Numbered from the stretch's first letter, positions 36,001-48,190 are shown. The stretch: DNA of 64,000 nt from Micromussa lordhowensis (GCA_964020085.1 OZ026595.1:18774153-18838152), one strand, 5' to 3'. The notes: a model not told the origin generated them from the letters alone. Numbers and translations: made by a program.

Positions 36001-38243
36001 CGCGAGTTAACCAAGTTCGTCCTGACGGATAATGTGTCCTAAGTAAAAAAAAAAATGGCGAGGACGCATTATCCGTCTATACGGATAATGCGTCCTCTAG
36101 TATTTAAACGGCCAATTTGTTAATGGTGTTACCTTTTACCTTTATTAGGTGTTCTGGCGCCTGTAGAGGATCATTCTTATTGGCTGAATGTACGGCTTGG
36201 TGGGCGAGGTACAAGAACATTGGTTTGGAAGCATCGTGAGCATTGATCTTTTTTATGGCCTCCTGGGTAAAAAGGTCTGTTGCATAGATGCCAGTTCTGT
36301 TGATGGGCTAGAGGCAAAAAAGAATTTTAGCCCATAACAGTTTATGATAGCGACGATAAACATTTCCGTTGTCGCACAGCTGGGTTTAAGATTGTTCTTC
36401 TTTAGCAGTAGCATTAGCCCTTTCTTTTCCGGTCGATTCCACGTTCAAGCCTTAGGCCAATAAGTGTATCTCATTGATTGGAGGAAACCTAGGCTCTCTG
36501 TGGATTCACTCGAGGCTTGATTAGTTTAGCTAATAGACCCCAGCGAGTTTCATCAGTTCGTAACCTAGTTTCTTCACATTGTCTGTATGTCTCTTTTTCC
36601 AAGAGCGCTTCACTGATTTGAGACTAGCCGTTCTTAGACCTCTTACTTCTGACAAGCCGTTCTTAAGTATGCTTGTTTTTTACCTACCCTCATGTTGTCT
36701 CGGAGGTCATAGCCCCAGTAATCCTCAAAGGAGCTGTGGTCCCAATAATCCTCCTTGGCACCCAAGAAGCCAAAGAAAGAATCAAATCCCCGATATAAAG
36801 GCGTATATTCCTTTGTAAAATATCCGAGATGCCACTGTAAGGAGAGAAAAAAACATGATTTTCAGCCTGATTCGTGTCAACACCATTCTCTTTTCGCCCA
36901 GATACCAACGGCTCAAGGCAAATGAGGGAAAGAAAGAAAGAACTTGTCCGAGTGCGCATTCAGTGTAACTTAGTGTAAGGGAAATTGAATGATTACACGC
37001 CCGGACAGTTGGCGTATTTGACTTTGTGACATCACACATCGTTTCTCTTGCATGTATACGATAACGACGTGATAAAATTGCTTTTTTTGAAATTTGTTTC
37101 CAAACAACAACAAAAACCGCAACCATTTTGATTTCGAGCAATTGCAAACGTAAGGGCTTAGTAACAACTTCTGCAAAGCTGCATGAGCCCGGTCTTTTTA
37201 GAACTGATACCTTTCCAACGGCATGAGTCTTGTAACCAAGAGTTTTAAGATACTGCGCTATTGTTACTTCTTTTAGCGGTAGTCCATAAGGCTGTGCGGC
37301 GAAGATTACAAAATGTTGGATACCTGATGGAGTGAAAAATATCATGGGTTATTTATTTATTTTTTTTTTTTTCACAATTTTATCGCTTCAAAAAAGCTTT
37401 AGAAACCCATAACTTTCATTAAAACTATCCTACTAACATATGCATGAGTAACAACATTGGGTTATAAAACTATCCTGGCTATATGCGGCGCGAGTTTATT
37501 CAAAATATTTACCGACATTTTCAGGTCTACATGAATGACATTTAGCTATACAGCCGTCGTCGTCATTATCCCTCCGTTTTAACCATTTCTAACCATCCTT
37601 GCTCCTAACTTAATAACCCTCGTCTCGTTTGAGGCTTTTCATCCTGTAGTCGACTATACCTTTTGAGCTGAGTTTGATCCTCTTTTATTTGAAAGGTAAG
37701 ACAGAGGAGTATAGCTGCAGAGACTTACTACACATACGTTTGGTGTTATATTGAAACCTACCGAGGTGAATCGGGTGTTTTCCCGACATAATCGACGCTC
37801 TAGTCGGAGTACACATCGGGGACACATAGTAATTGTTTAATATGACGCCCTCAGTGGCCATGGCGTCGATGTTGGGAGTTGGGATTTGGCGGGAACCATG
37901 AAAACCAACGTCATCCCATCCCTGTGAACAAGGATATAATTATCAATGGGTAATCCATCCATAAATAAGCAGGAGAAAGGTAGGCGAGAGTGATCTGATT
38001 CTAGGCATACACGAGATAACAAAAACAAGACAAAAAGTAAATATCATGCTATTTTTGTTCTCTTTGTTGGACTTTGTTTTGGTAATCTACCTTATACAGG
38101 ATGCTTAAACAGAGCAAATGCGGACTTGCTTTTTTCTGCAGAAGTTACTCACCAGATCGTCGGCCAAGATGAAAATCAAATGCGGCTGCTTTTTAATAGT
38201 CGCCTTGCAAATTGATGCGAAAATGCTCAGAAGGTAAGGCAAC
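32421..38243 (-). CDS. Arylsulfatase B-like sulfatase (5' exon missing)
   Basis: Nine exons in transcription order join in phase: 38153-38243, 37762-37921, 37211-37323, 36688-36834, 36140-36307, 34761-34930, 34334-34618, 33859-34082, 32421-32698 (stop). They encode 544 residues, close to arylsulfatase B. The enzyme would hydrolyse sulfate esters, in lysosomes or secreted, most likely on GalNAc-4-sulfate-type glycans (family inference). Seen: a hydrophobic start LPYLLSIFAS fitting the end of a signal peptide, metal-binding ILADDLGWDDVGFHG, the sulfatase signature PMCTPTRASIMSG whose Cys (codon 37811-37813) should become formylglycine, VGKWHLG across an exon junction, and the later TTDNGG metal site. 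LHNIDP and LFNLADDP are typical of ARSB/I/J. The exon holding the start codon was not found; the first listed exon begins with one base of a split codon. Introns hold a MITE (35463-36109) and the hairpin at 32931-33073. Confidence 0.9.
32931..33073. repeat. Perfect 63-bp-arm hairpin
   Basis: The left arm 32931-32993 and right arm 33011-33073 are exact reverse complements as far as read. They are separated by 17 bp that itself contains TCGCGAAGCGA. A further inverted pair (GAATCGCATAATTGAATAAAA at about 33076 and its complement ending near 33263) suggests a composite foldback element. It lies in the last intron of the sulfatase gene. Confidence 0.9.
35463..36109. mobile_element. MITE with GACGCATTATCC termini in a sulfatase intron
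   Basis: The left end TTTTTATACTAAAGACGCATTATCC matches the reverse complement of the right end GGATAATGCGTCCTCTAGTATTTAAA. An inner inverted pair also exists: AAACCACGACGGCAACGGGA near 35636 and CGCCGTCGTGGTTTC near 35955. There is no protein-coding capacity. Confidence 0.7.
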
Positions 38244-41200
38244 CTGCAAAGCAATTTAAAACAAAGAGAGGGGAAAAAGAGAGAAAAGTCTTGAACTGAC
38301 TGAGGTGATGAACAGTGTGCACTTTAGACTAGTATAAAAGGTATAAAAGCCTCTAAGAACTTGACGTGTTACAACGTTTAAGCTCGACATTGTTCTTCGT
38401 TTTCTTACAGAGGACGTTTGAATTTCCAAGTTTATGGGTTGCGTGACATTAAAATGGCGGCCCAACAAGGCTCTCGCGTAGGTCAAATGACGAATTATCG
38501 CTCAAATTTTTGCCAACCGAATAGTTCTTGCACCGCTTTCAATGTGACGGAACTCTAGACTAATAATTTATCGTTTCAATAGCAAAACTCGATGACAGAT
38601 GCTTCTATTATTGTATGGCAGCCATGTTGGCGTCTCCATACCAAGCTCTATAAATTTGGGTGAGACACTCATCCGAATAACGCGCAAATGAAAAACCACA
38701 CAAACCTGAATCTTGGCGAGGTTGTTTATATATCAATCATCTACCATATCCCAGACTCCTGAGTTAACTTATTGAATCGTTATAACTTTTATTTTTGATT
38801 GCGTGACAGTGCAAACCGAGAATAGAATTGGATTGTCTGTGTCCTTTGTAATTGGCTGGAGTGATCAACTTGGTTTTGGTTTAACGGCACTCATTTGAAA
38901 ACTGTTTTATTACACAACATTTAAGTCTTTGGGACTTGGACTTCCGATTGGTTTTCGGCATCGTTGACGGCACACTTTTTCCTGGCAAGGGAAATGATTC
39001 CAATTATTTAAGTCAATTGTTAAGGCATGTAGAACTAGATTTATGGAGAACCTTGCGAGGGCAGAATTTGCTACATCGAAATTTACAGCCAGTAAGAGTG
39101 AACCGATTTCTTGAGTCGTCGTAGGACCACTAAGCTCTTTACGACAGATTAGTGTTCAGACATCACCTGCTCGGGTTACTAAACATGATAAACACATAAA
39201 CGTTAGGTGTGCTTCTGCTCTTCTCGTTTTCAAAGTCATCATACCTCATTACGCGTGTTAGCACATACAAGGCCGTTTTCAAAGTGCAGGGGAATGCATG
39301 TTTTAAGCGGAAAATAAGGGATTCTTCGTCTTATCGACCACCTCCAGTGCAAGAAGTAAACAACCGGCTAATGATTGGCCAACTTAGTTAACGGCATTCG
39401 AAATTCAGACTGAAGTTTCAGCATTGACGCCGCGCTTACTACATAGTAGAGCACGAGTTAGGTGTCAGTCGACTACAAGAGCTTACAACCTTCCCAAAGA
39501 CTTAAATGTTGTAATATAGCAATCAAATGAAAGCGCGATACCAGACATGATATCTGCTTGCATCTACTCATAATAATTAAACCAAATATATGGAATCCTG
39601 ACAGGCTCTTACATACCAGAAGGTTAGTTTAGTAAATTCCATGACCTTCTACCGTAGATTAAGTCACTTAGACCTTTTCCACTAGTTCTAACGTCTTCTT
39701 GTTTTCTCAGTAGCCCATTAGTTTTCTTCGTCAAAGTGAAGATTGTTGCCACTTAAACATCACATTTACATTCCATTGCTTTGATCAACTTGACCTGTTG
39801 TTGATTAAACAACAAAATTGTCCTATGGATTTCTTAAGATCGAACGGATTACAAAACGATCTAAATTTAGAAGAAACAAGAAGGAAATCACAAAACTGAG
39901 AAAGTAAATCAGTTCTCCATTAAAATTTCTCTGTCACTTAAATACTTCCATTGTCTTGTCTTTCGTTCTGATATCTTGCTACGAAACGTCAGTAAGTGTG
40001 AATGTTCTCAACAATTACGGTTCCATGATCAATCAATTCTACAATACAGATGATATACCTTCAAAAACTCCATTTTAGTTAGTAATGTACATACAATCAA
40101 CATTTCTTTGTGAGATTTCTTTTTCTGTACCTATTTAATGTTTCTTTCTTGTGTGGGTTAATAACTCAAGTATCTTAACTTCTGAAGAGATTTCTTTTGT
40201 TGCTGGTGTCTTGTCGTTGAAGAAAACAAACCAGTTGTTTGCTTTTTAAATAATACTGGTGAACCTTTTTTGGTTCAAAATATTTATTTCATTCGAGGGA
40301 CAGCACGACGATAAACATGTACCCACAGTTTGGTCACCAATGATAACTTTTTCTTCTTTATATTTATCGTGAATTTCTGTAGACACCATACCGCACAGCA
40401 CAACCTCATTAGTACATTTACAGTTTTATGAAATATACATACCGGGGAAGAAAAAAAAAGGTACAATTTGAGACTGGAGACTGAAGTAACCCGAAAGGTT
40501 CCTAGCCAGTCTCCAGTTTTCCAGTATACATGAAAATAAAGCAGATAATCAGGTGACCGGAATCAACCAATCACAAAGCCCATGAAAAAAACACTTCCGG
40601 GTCGCACCGGCAATTCAAAGATCGCCAGTTGTTGTTGTTCGAGTATAAACTCACCGGGAGGTGCGATGTAAATTAGTGTGTTATCTTTTTTTTCTCGGTA
40701 TCTATCCACTCAGAAGTATTTATTACACTTACCAACTCTTGGAACTTTTTGGGGAAAAAGGGCGATGATTTATAATTCGCTTTCAAGGAGAAAAATAAAT
40801 GAAAACTATTACTTGTATTCAAAGCAAGTTAGTGTGCAATGGCGGTAAAGGGAGAAAACTTTGTTAGCACTTGAAGTGCCATGTGTTTCAGTTATACCCG
40901 AGTTTTCATATTTAATTTTAATTATCTTCTTTCATCGACAACAGATCAAAAGGTGAAACTTTAGCAAAGAAAAATCTTCATCGGGAGGAAATACTGAGGT
41001 GTCTACAAGAAACGAAATATCCCAAGTTACCTACCGGTTTTTAGACCGACCATTTTAACCGATCTGACCGATTTTTTCCAGGACGACAGAAAATTTGAGC
41101 AAGTAAAGTCGTGCCGACGTTTTCGCCCCAAATATAGATAAGTGTTTAATTAAAAAAGACTCATTCAAAACAGTTAGCATCAAAAGTGTAAACAGCTGCA

Positions 41201-42248
41201 AATGCACCTCATAGAATAATAGCTAGTTGAACATATGGCGATGATGGAAACGTCAAAGCTTGGAATTAATTGCAAACTGATAGCCATTAACCAAGTATAG
41301 TGCTGTCAACATTTCTGCCGCAAACAAACCTGAGTGTAATTCTGTCGGTTGACAGGCGTATCAACCCTGCCACAGTCTCCTTGTTCCTCAATAACAACCT
41401 GCTAGATATTCGCACGCATGCTTATGTCCAAACGTGGAAAACGGTTAAAGTAAACACGCGTTGTTTTTATACCGGCAACTGGGGCAATAATTTTAAAATA
41501 ATATCTCGCCTGTAACCATGGGTGATAAAAGGGATTGAAGAAGCAGCCCGACGTGACCGAATCAGCCAGTTGAAAAGGACATTTCAAAACTACACTGATG
41601 CACCCATGTATAAACAGCTGCAAATATTCCTCGTGGCACCTTCCTGTGAATACAAATATATATGATGCACAGGTCAATGCTTGAGGATAGCAGTAACTAC
41701 AGCCAAATACGTTCGTGCAAAAGCACATTAGCGGCATCCACTTCTTTACATGACAATGTGGGGGCTCCAGTTTTAATATTTATAATTTGCTCATTTGCGT
41801 AATTCCGAAAAAAGAAGCAGAAGAAAAAAGAAACAAAACGAAATATTGTACTTTTCTTCGTTTTATTTTGACGGGAGAGGGCTTTGCAAATCTTATACCC
41901 CATTTGTTTTCTTTGAAAATTCACTCTAACAAGGCGATAACTTTACTGAAAAACGTTTTAAACGCAGAGGAAAACTTGTTAATCCTATTGCGTTTTGTCG
42001 AGACCCATGGCTATAATGTCTTATCATCTAAAAACAAAAAAGTTTCAGGCTACGTTGTCTAGTCATTAAATGTAGTCTACGAGTTCAGTTTGGGATCGGA
42101 TTCCCCCTCAATTTGGACGCTTGATTTTTCATCGTCCCTTATTAATCCTAGTGTAGGTCATACCATTTTATTTAATTGAACAGTCAGATATAATTTTACG
42201 ATTTTAATTTACTGACGATATTGGCATAACTAATACTTCACATCTTTA
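38244..42248. other. 4-kb region between the sulfatase and SINE
   Basis: It should contain the first exon and promoter of the minus-strand sulfatase, but I could not identify a start codon plus signal peptide with a matching donor. Other frames are short and featureless. Confidence 0.5.
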
Positions 42249-42560
42249 GTGGGAGGCGCGGTGGCCTCATGGTTAGTGCGCTCGACTCCGGAGCGAGCGG
42301 TCCGGGTTCGAGCCCTGGCCGGGGACAGTGTGTTGTGTTCTTGGGCAAGACACTTTACTCTCATAGTGCCTCTCTCCGCCCAGGTGTATAAATGGGTACC
42401 TGCTATTTGTTGGGGAAACCTAACAAAATTGCGGGGAAGTGACCTGCGATGGACTAGCATCCCGTCCAGGGGAAGTAGAAATACTTCTAGCCGCTTAATG
42501 CTACAGAAACCGGGATAAGCTCCGGCAGCTATGAGCCAGCCTTGGCTCCAAGGCTTCACT
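42249..42560 (+). mobile_element. tRNA-derived SINE, nearly full length
   Basis: The head reads GGCGCGGTGGCCTCATGGTTAGTGCGC...GGGTTCGAGCCCTGGCC (A and B boxes). It is followed by GTTGTGTTCTTGGGCAAGAC, a TATAAATGGGTACC block, then CCTGCGATGGACTAGCATCCCG and an ACCGGGATAAGC...GGC 3' region. This is the best-preserved member of a family also present at 1866-1985 and 5690-5910 (both minus strand). The two overlapping open frames on opposite strands are by-products. Confidence 0.85.
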
Positions 42561-43815
42561 TTATTTTTTAATACTTCACATCTTTAAAAATAAACATATC
42601 TGGTTATTTATTTTAAGCTCAAACATCCGTGATGCTTATAAATCATGTCTTGCTAACTTAGACAGACTTTAGTTAAATACCAGATCACGTTTCAATCGAG
42701 ATGAATAGAAACCACGTATCTGATCCTTTGCCTCGGTGCTGTGAAGCACGTACAAGTGTCCAAGACATAAACAGTAAAATAAAGGACAATATTCTGGATT
42801 TAAAGCTTATCCTGTAATAATAGGTACGGCAATAGAACACACCTATCTGATTCCTTTTCAGGCAATTTCACAATCCGATAACTATCCTGACGATAATTTG
42901 TATTATTAGTATTATCTGTAGTATTTTTTATCTTTATGGATAACTATGTTTCGAGTACTAGCCTTCTCGTATCCAAATATCCGCGACACGAACAAAGCAA
43001 GTCATTCTCGGTTACCCAGATATCAGCTAGATACGGAACACTTATAAGGTTATAAGATCACGTATAAAGACTTCTTGTGCTGTGAATGCGCTGAACAGTA
43101 CGTGACACTAGAATCGTCGGAAATACTTCAGTGCAAAATATCGACATTAAGAGCAGAAATCATTTGACAAGTGAATTATGAGTCATCTTTCCTTTGAAAA
43201 TATTCGTTTTTGATTGACAATCCACAAATTGAAAACTAAAATAATTTGCATATCAATCGTATGTGCTTGGAAACATCTGAAACAGTTGAGTGTTTCAGCA
43301 CAGATTGTAGGACCACGGGATAAGGGAGAATGTGGAACTGAAGAAATCTTCATATTGGTCAAGTGGTAATCAAAATCAGTTTCTGGAGCAGATTCCGTCT
43401 ATATCAGATTGTAAACCTGCAACTAAAACGAGGTAAATTAAAGCTTTTTGTACACTTCACAAAATTGTCTTCAGTATAAAGATAAATAAAACCCAAAATC
43501 AAAACATAAAGATTGTAATGAATATTGCTTGCCTAAAGGAAAGTATTTTTTAAGGCATCATTTCGCTTGAATTTTCAGATGATGGCGTGTTGAAAAATCG
43601 CACAATTATGTCACTAATAAATTTGCATTATATCACAACTTTATACAGCAGTCCCATCTTCAGTTGTTTTTATAACATGATTTATTTGATTGCTTGTTTG
43701 CAGCATTGATTTTTCAACTCTACGGAATAGCCACTTACATATCCGGCATCAACGTGGTAACACTGAGACTCATCGGATCTAACCATTCTTTCTCTTCATA
43801 TTTTTCATTTCTCAG
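42561..43815. other. Upstream region of the 43834 GPCR
   Basis: No coding signal. An acceptor-like TTTTCATTTCTCAG ends at 43815, 18 bp before the start codon, so a non-coding 5' exon probably lies upstream. A candidate donor ACGAG|GTAAAT is near 43431. Confidence 0.4.
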
Positions 43816-43833
43816 ATTTAAAATACTGCTAAA

Positions 43834-44817
43834 ATGAACGTTAGTTTTGAGAATGAAGCTCACGCCCCGTCCGAACACGAGACTGAAGCCAGCTTGTCGC
43901 TTCTCTCCGCCATTTCTCTTCTCGTCATCTCAGTCATCACTGTTGTTGGAAACGGCATCCTTTTTGTGGCTATGTACAAAGACCCACTCAAATGCTTTCG
44001 TTCATCTCCAATGCTCTTCGTAGCTAACTTGGCCGTAGCAGATTTCCTGACTGGCGCCATTGTGGATCCTCTGTACATAGCCTACAACTTTGGCTATTAC
44101 CAAGCCAGAGACTATCAGACCGCTCTAACGGCTGGCGATCATGCCTCGTACATCACTGTTAATCTATCTCTTTGTACCGTTGTAGTGCTTGTCATCGACC
44201 GATTCTTGGCATTGAACACACCCATTCGTTACCGCCGCGTCATGACGAGGCGAGTTGCGGGAGTCACCATTGCGGTATTATGGGTGTATTCTATACTGTT
44301 TAGTTTCTTGCGTAATATGGGTGTGCCTGAGAATACTTATTATCTACTGGATCTGCACATCCATGTCACAGGAAGCCTGGTAACCTTGACTGTCTTCCTT
44401 GTGCTTATTTATCGACAATCTGTCGTTGCCAGGAATCAGAGAGAGGGATTAGCTGATTCGGCCTCTGGTTTTGACGAGCAAAGAAAACAGATTATCAGCG
44501 ATGCGAAGATAATACGGACATTCTTAATCATTCTAGCGGCGTGCTATCTTTGTCTATTGCCATATTACATCTACATGCACGTCTATTTGTTCTGTGTCAC
44601 GTGCCAGACAAACATTGTCCTCGCAGCTTTGAGCAAAATTTCTGAGCCTGTAGTATACCTCAACAGCGCAGTGAACCCATTTATATACGCGTGGAGACAT
44701 AAACTGTTCAGAAAGTCATTGAGAGCTGTTTTACTGACACAAAATACCGTGAATCAAGAGGCTATAACCTCACAACGAACCGGGACATCACAATTATTTG
44801 AAATACAAAATTCTTAA
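43834..44817 (+). CDS. Class A GPCR, MECA-like (327 aa)
   Basis: Single-exon seven-helix receptor. Seen: GN in TM1 (39-40), TM2 NLAVADFLTG, DRF in place of DRY (122-124), CLLP in TM6 (240-243), NPFIY in TM7 (281-285), and an N-terminal sequon (NVS at residue 2). No Cys is present at the top of TM3 or in ECL2. ECL3 carries C-x-x-C (254, 257). That pattern recalls melanocortin, adenosine and cannabinoid receptors, which lack or replace the TM3-ECL2 bridge. It shares LRxMGVP...YxLDLH in the TM4-ECL2 region, CxxC in ECL3 and SKxSEP before TM7 with the minus-strand receptor at 47081-48190, so the two are paralogues. The ligand is unknown. AATAAA signals occur at 45354-45359 and 45505-45510. Confidence 0.92.
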   Translation: MNVSFENEAHAPSEHETEASLSLLSAISLLVISVITVVGNGILFVAMYKDPLKCFRSSPMLFVANLAVADFLTGAIVDPLYIAYNFGYYQARDYQTALTAGDHASYITVNLSLCTVVVLVIDRFLALNTPIRYRRVMTRRVAGVTIAVLWVYSILFSFLRNMGVPENTYYLLDLHIHVTGSLVTLTVFLVLIYRQSVVARNQREGLADSASGFDEQRKQIISDAKIIRTFLIILAACYLCLLPYYIYMHVYLFCVTCQTNIVLAALSKISEPVVYLNSAVNPFIYAWRHKLFRKSLRAVLLTQNTVNQEAITSQRTGTSQLFEIQNS

Positions 44818-47080
44818 GTTATTTTCCTTCAATTGGATCCTCCTTCTGTCAAAGCTTACTGACTTAAGCAATTACTTTCCCTCCCATTTTCTAAGAAAAA
44901 AATAATTTGCCATTCATTTTTGTGGAAAAAAAAAACTGCTAACAAATCGTTCGAATTTTCACTTAAATTTTATGATGCAAAAAATGGGTAAGTTATGTAA
45001 GTTAGGATAACGGAAAGTTCTAATTTTCGGCTATTTACTTCCTATAAGCTTAACGGAGAGTTAAAGAGCACTTTACGTTCGAGAAAGGGGGTGTGGTCTT
45101 GCTGTCCAACTATCAATTATTCAGGGACTAACACCGGACTATAATTTTAATCGATCTTAGATCATCATTTACTTTAAATCCACTAAAAAAACCCTCTCGT
45201 TCCTTTCTTCTCCTTCATTCAAACTTAATAGTCGTCCAAAAATTATTTCAACTCCACTTAAAACCGTTTTTACACTGACCAACACCTCGTAAGAGATAAT
45301 GAGAAAATAGCGCTGCAACTGTGAATATCGTAGCTTTCAGGCATAAGACTTAAAATAAAGAAATCCTAAAGAAGTCCTAGTCTAACTCATAATAAGCCAG
45401 TACCTCCGTAGGAAATTACAATGGTAAGATCTCGATTCGTTTTTTGTCGCTTGGCTATGCTAATAGAATAATGTTTTCCGCTGGGATGCCTTAAGCCAAA
45501 TACTAATAAAAGCCCTCCAGAAAAATTTGTAAGAAAGCAGTAATTTGGTTGTCAGTTGATTTGTTTTTGCTCTTACTTTAGCCAGTCAGTTAAAGACCCT
45601 TTTGCGAATTGTTTAGTTAGTATTGAATTTGATTAAGCGTCGAAGGTCAGCAAAGACAAATGCAGTAATTTATCTAATAAGGGAGGTAGGTTCACACAAA
45701 ATTTGATGTCGGTAGTGATAGTAACAAAATGTATTAGTTGAGAGAGTAATATGTATGGATTTAATATGCCTCTTTGTATAGAGTTAAGTACATAGGAGAA
45801 GGTTCCAATTGCTGTCGCAGTCGAATACTGTGGTATTGTTCTGACTAATTATGTAAAGTATTCTTTGTTACCAGAATCAGGTGGAAAGTTGTCAGAATTC
45901 AAGGTTCCGGTGGATTACACAAATACGTATGAGAGTTAAATGCATATGAGAGCTAAATAATACTATATTCGTTTTCAGCGACTTTATCTCATTGGTGCAA
46001 GATAAAATGGAAATAGCCGAAAATACATTGCTGCCACGCTCATTAGTGAAAGGGAATTTCAACACAAGTGGGAATTCTTTCTCACCAGTTAAAGTGTGCC
46101 TATGAAGTAATTTTGCTGCGAGTTTTCTTCCTTCCCTTTCCTGTAAGTAGTGAAAGTATATTGTATTTGCGTAATGTGTAAGTAGTAATTGTATTGTAGT
46201 ATTAGCATCGTCCTTAGTAGCATTGGTATCGTATTGAAAGTAGTTTCGTATAAAGTCTTTTTTAGTATCGCATTGTAAAGTAGCGCATGTATAAGCACTA
46301 TAATTAGCAAGTATATTGTAGGTGTAAATGTAAGTGTAAAATTAGTACTGTAAGTATAGTGTAAGTGTTGTAGTTGCAAAAATAAAATCGCATTGCATAA
46401 AAAAAACAACAACAACAACAACGATAAAGTATATACCACCGGTGAATAATCACGATGCGTACAAATTCAGCTGCCCCGGTTGTCAATCAACGCGTATTGG
46501 AAAAACAGATAGAACTCTTTTCATCCCAGCATATAACACGCTATCTTTGACAAAGAGAGTGCAATATACAAACATTTGCACACTTGTGAGCATTTAATTT
46601 TTATACGTAATTTATGTAATCTACAGGATGACTTGAACTCTGACAACGTGATTCTTTTTACAAAGATACTACACCCAATTAGTCAGAAACAATACCACAG
46701 TATTAGACTGCGACAGCAATTGGAACCTTCTCCTACGCAAAGAGGCACACTACATCAAACGCCTAACACCTTCCCTAAACAAAGGATTCAAATTCAGCTT
46801 AAACCTTTGCCTTTTCTCCTGAGTATTACTTTTTGTTTCGTCTTTTCATTGTTATTAACACTGTATTTAAGAGCTAACTTGTACACATACTCTTTTCTGA
46901 TGATGGTACAGTTCTTACCGAAATATAACTCCTAGGTTTGTCAAGTGCTCTCTGAATTTCGACACGATGAACATTCTGGGATTATCATTCATTCTCTATA
47001 TCAATATATAATAGGGGCTGAACAACTTTGGGTACAATTTATCACCGATGAGAATAAAAGGCCGCTCTAAGTTTGGCTTT
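44818..47080. other. Spacer between two convergent GPCR genes, with inverted repeat
   Basis: It holds the 3' UTRs of both receptors, an inverted repeat (about 45766-45935 versus 46600-46748), and a TGTA/TAGT-rich low-complexity tract at 46140-46380. The long minus-strand open frame over that tract (46089-46439) is compositional. Confidence 0.6.
45766..46748. repeat. Inverted repeat pair, arms about 150 bp, loop about 0.7 kb
   Basis: The left arm includes GGAGAAGGTTCCAATTGCTG and CTGTGGTATTGTT. The right arm carries the reverse complement (AACAATACCACAG and CAGCAATTGGAACCTTCTCC). Similarity continues inward more weakly to a GTCAGARTTCAAG / ATTACAYAAAT block. It may be a non-autonomous transposon. 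Confidence 0.75.
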
Positions 47081-48190
47081 TCATGATAGAAGATATTTCC
47101 TGTTCATTATTGCTTGAGAATTTGATAAACTCTCATCCCCCCTGACATTTATTTCCATCAACTGAATCGAGTTCGAATCCTTCGAATTTGACAGCGATGT
47201 TATTCCGTCAACCATCCCTTGATTTTGAATCGCAAATGCGGACCTAAACAGGCCTGGGGTCGTAATTCTGTGATTGTTTCTTTTTCTTGGGCACAGGCAC
47301 CGTGTACGAAGCATTTTCTTCAAAGCTTGGCGGTACTTTGGAATTTTCCATGCGTAAAGAAAAGGGTTAAGCCCCGAGTTTAAAAACAAAATAGGCTCGG
47401 AGAGCTTGCTAATGATTTTTACCGCTGGTTTTACCATGCAGGAGTCACAAAGTAGTTCGACATGAAGCATGATGTACAACGGTAGCATACAAACAATAGC
47501 CACTAACATGAGAAGGAAAACAGTTTTTGTCATTTTTCTCTCTGCCTTCAATTTAGCCTTGATCTCGTTATGGACTGGCTGTCTCCTTGTTTCGCTGTTG
47601 TATCCTTGTGTGCGTAGTGATTGAGCGAGCTGATATTTGATCGTGCAATAAATGGACACGTACAGCCCGATTAGAATTCCTCCAAATAAGGTATAGTTGA
47701 CGTGCAAATCAAGCCAGTAAAATATGTCTTGCGGAACACCCATGAAGCGAAGCATGCTGAATAGTAATGAGTAAGTCCACACCAAGACTATAATGGTAAC
47801 GATTCGGTGGCGGTCCATTCTTTGCCCATGCGACAAGGGATATTTCACGGCAATGAACCTATCCAAAGCCAAGGAAAGGATGGACAAAATGGACGCGTTT
47901 ACGAACACGTACGCGGTTGTTTCTCCGATAACGTACAAAATTCGTAACTCTGTTCCCATAAAGTTGTTTATTTCGAAGGCTCCGTACAAAGGCTCTGTTA
48001 TCAGACCGGTAAGAAGATCAGCAACTGCCAGATTTACCACCAGATAACTGGCTGTGTTTCTCAAGCGTCGATAAGGGTCTTTGTAAATTGTCACACAGAG
48101 AAGGAAATTGCCTACCACTGCTATGGTGCCAACGAGTAAATTGATTATACCAATTAACAATGCAGTTTTTGATCTTCCTGAATTTTCCAT
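47081..48190 (-). CDS. Class A GPCR, MECA-like (369 aa), paralogue of the 43834 receptor
   Basis: Single-exon receptor on the minus strand. Seen: GN in TM1 (27-28), TM2 NLAVADLLTG, DRF (110-112), CMLP in TM6 (234-237), NPFLY in TM7 (275-279), and Cys-rich CLCP after helix 8, a possible palmitoylation site. As in its paralogue, TM3 and ECL2 lack the bridging cysteines while ECL3 has C-x-x-C (248, 251). The C-terminal tail is about 80 residues and Ser/Asn-rich. The N terminus is very short and has no sequon. The gene is convergent with its paralogue 2.3 kb away, consistent with local inverted duplication followed by strong divergence. The ligand is unknown. Confidence 0.92.
   Translation of the reverse strand: MENSGRSKTALLIGIINLLVGTIAVVGNFLLCVTIYKDPYRRLRNTASYLVVNLAVADLLTGLITEPLYGAFEINNFMGTELRILYVIGETTAYVFVNASILSILSLALDRFIAVKYPLSHGQRMDRHRIVTIIVLVWTYSLLFSMLRFMGVPQDIFYWLDLHVNYTLFGGILIGLYVSIYCTIKYQLAQSLRTQGYNSETRRQPVHNEIKAKLKAERKMTKTVFLLMLVAIVCMLPLYIMLHVELLCDSCMVKPAVKIISKLSEPILFLNSGLNPFLYAWKIPKYRQALKKMLRTRCLCPRKRNNHRITTPGLFRSAFAIQNQGMVDGITSLSNSKDSNSIQLMEINVRGDESLSNSQAIMNRKYLLS

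Noticed and set aside
42230..42559. Overlapping open frames on both strands near 42.3 kb
   Set aside because: Both are translations of one tRNA-derived SINE.
46089..46439. 116-codon minus-strand frame rich in Leu, Tyr and Thr
   Set aside because: It lies over a TGTA/TAGT low-complexity tract. Hydrophobicity follows from base composition, with no family motif.
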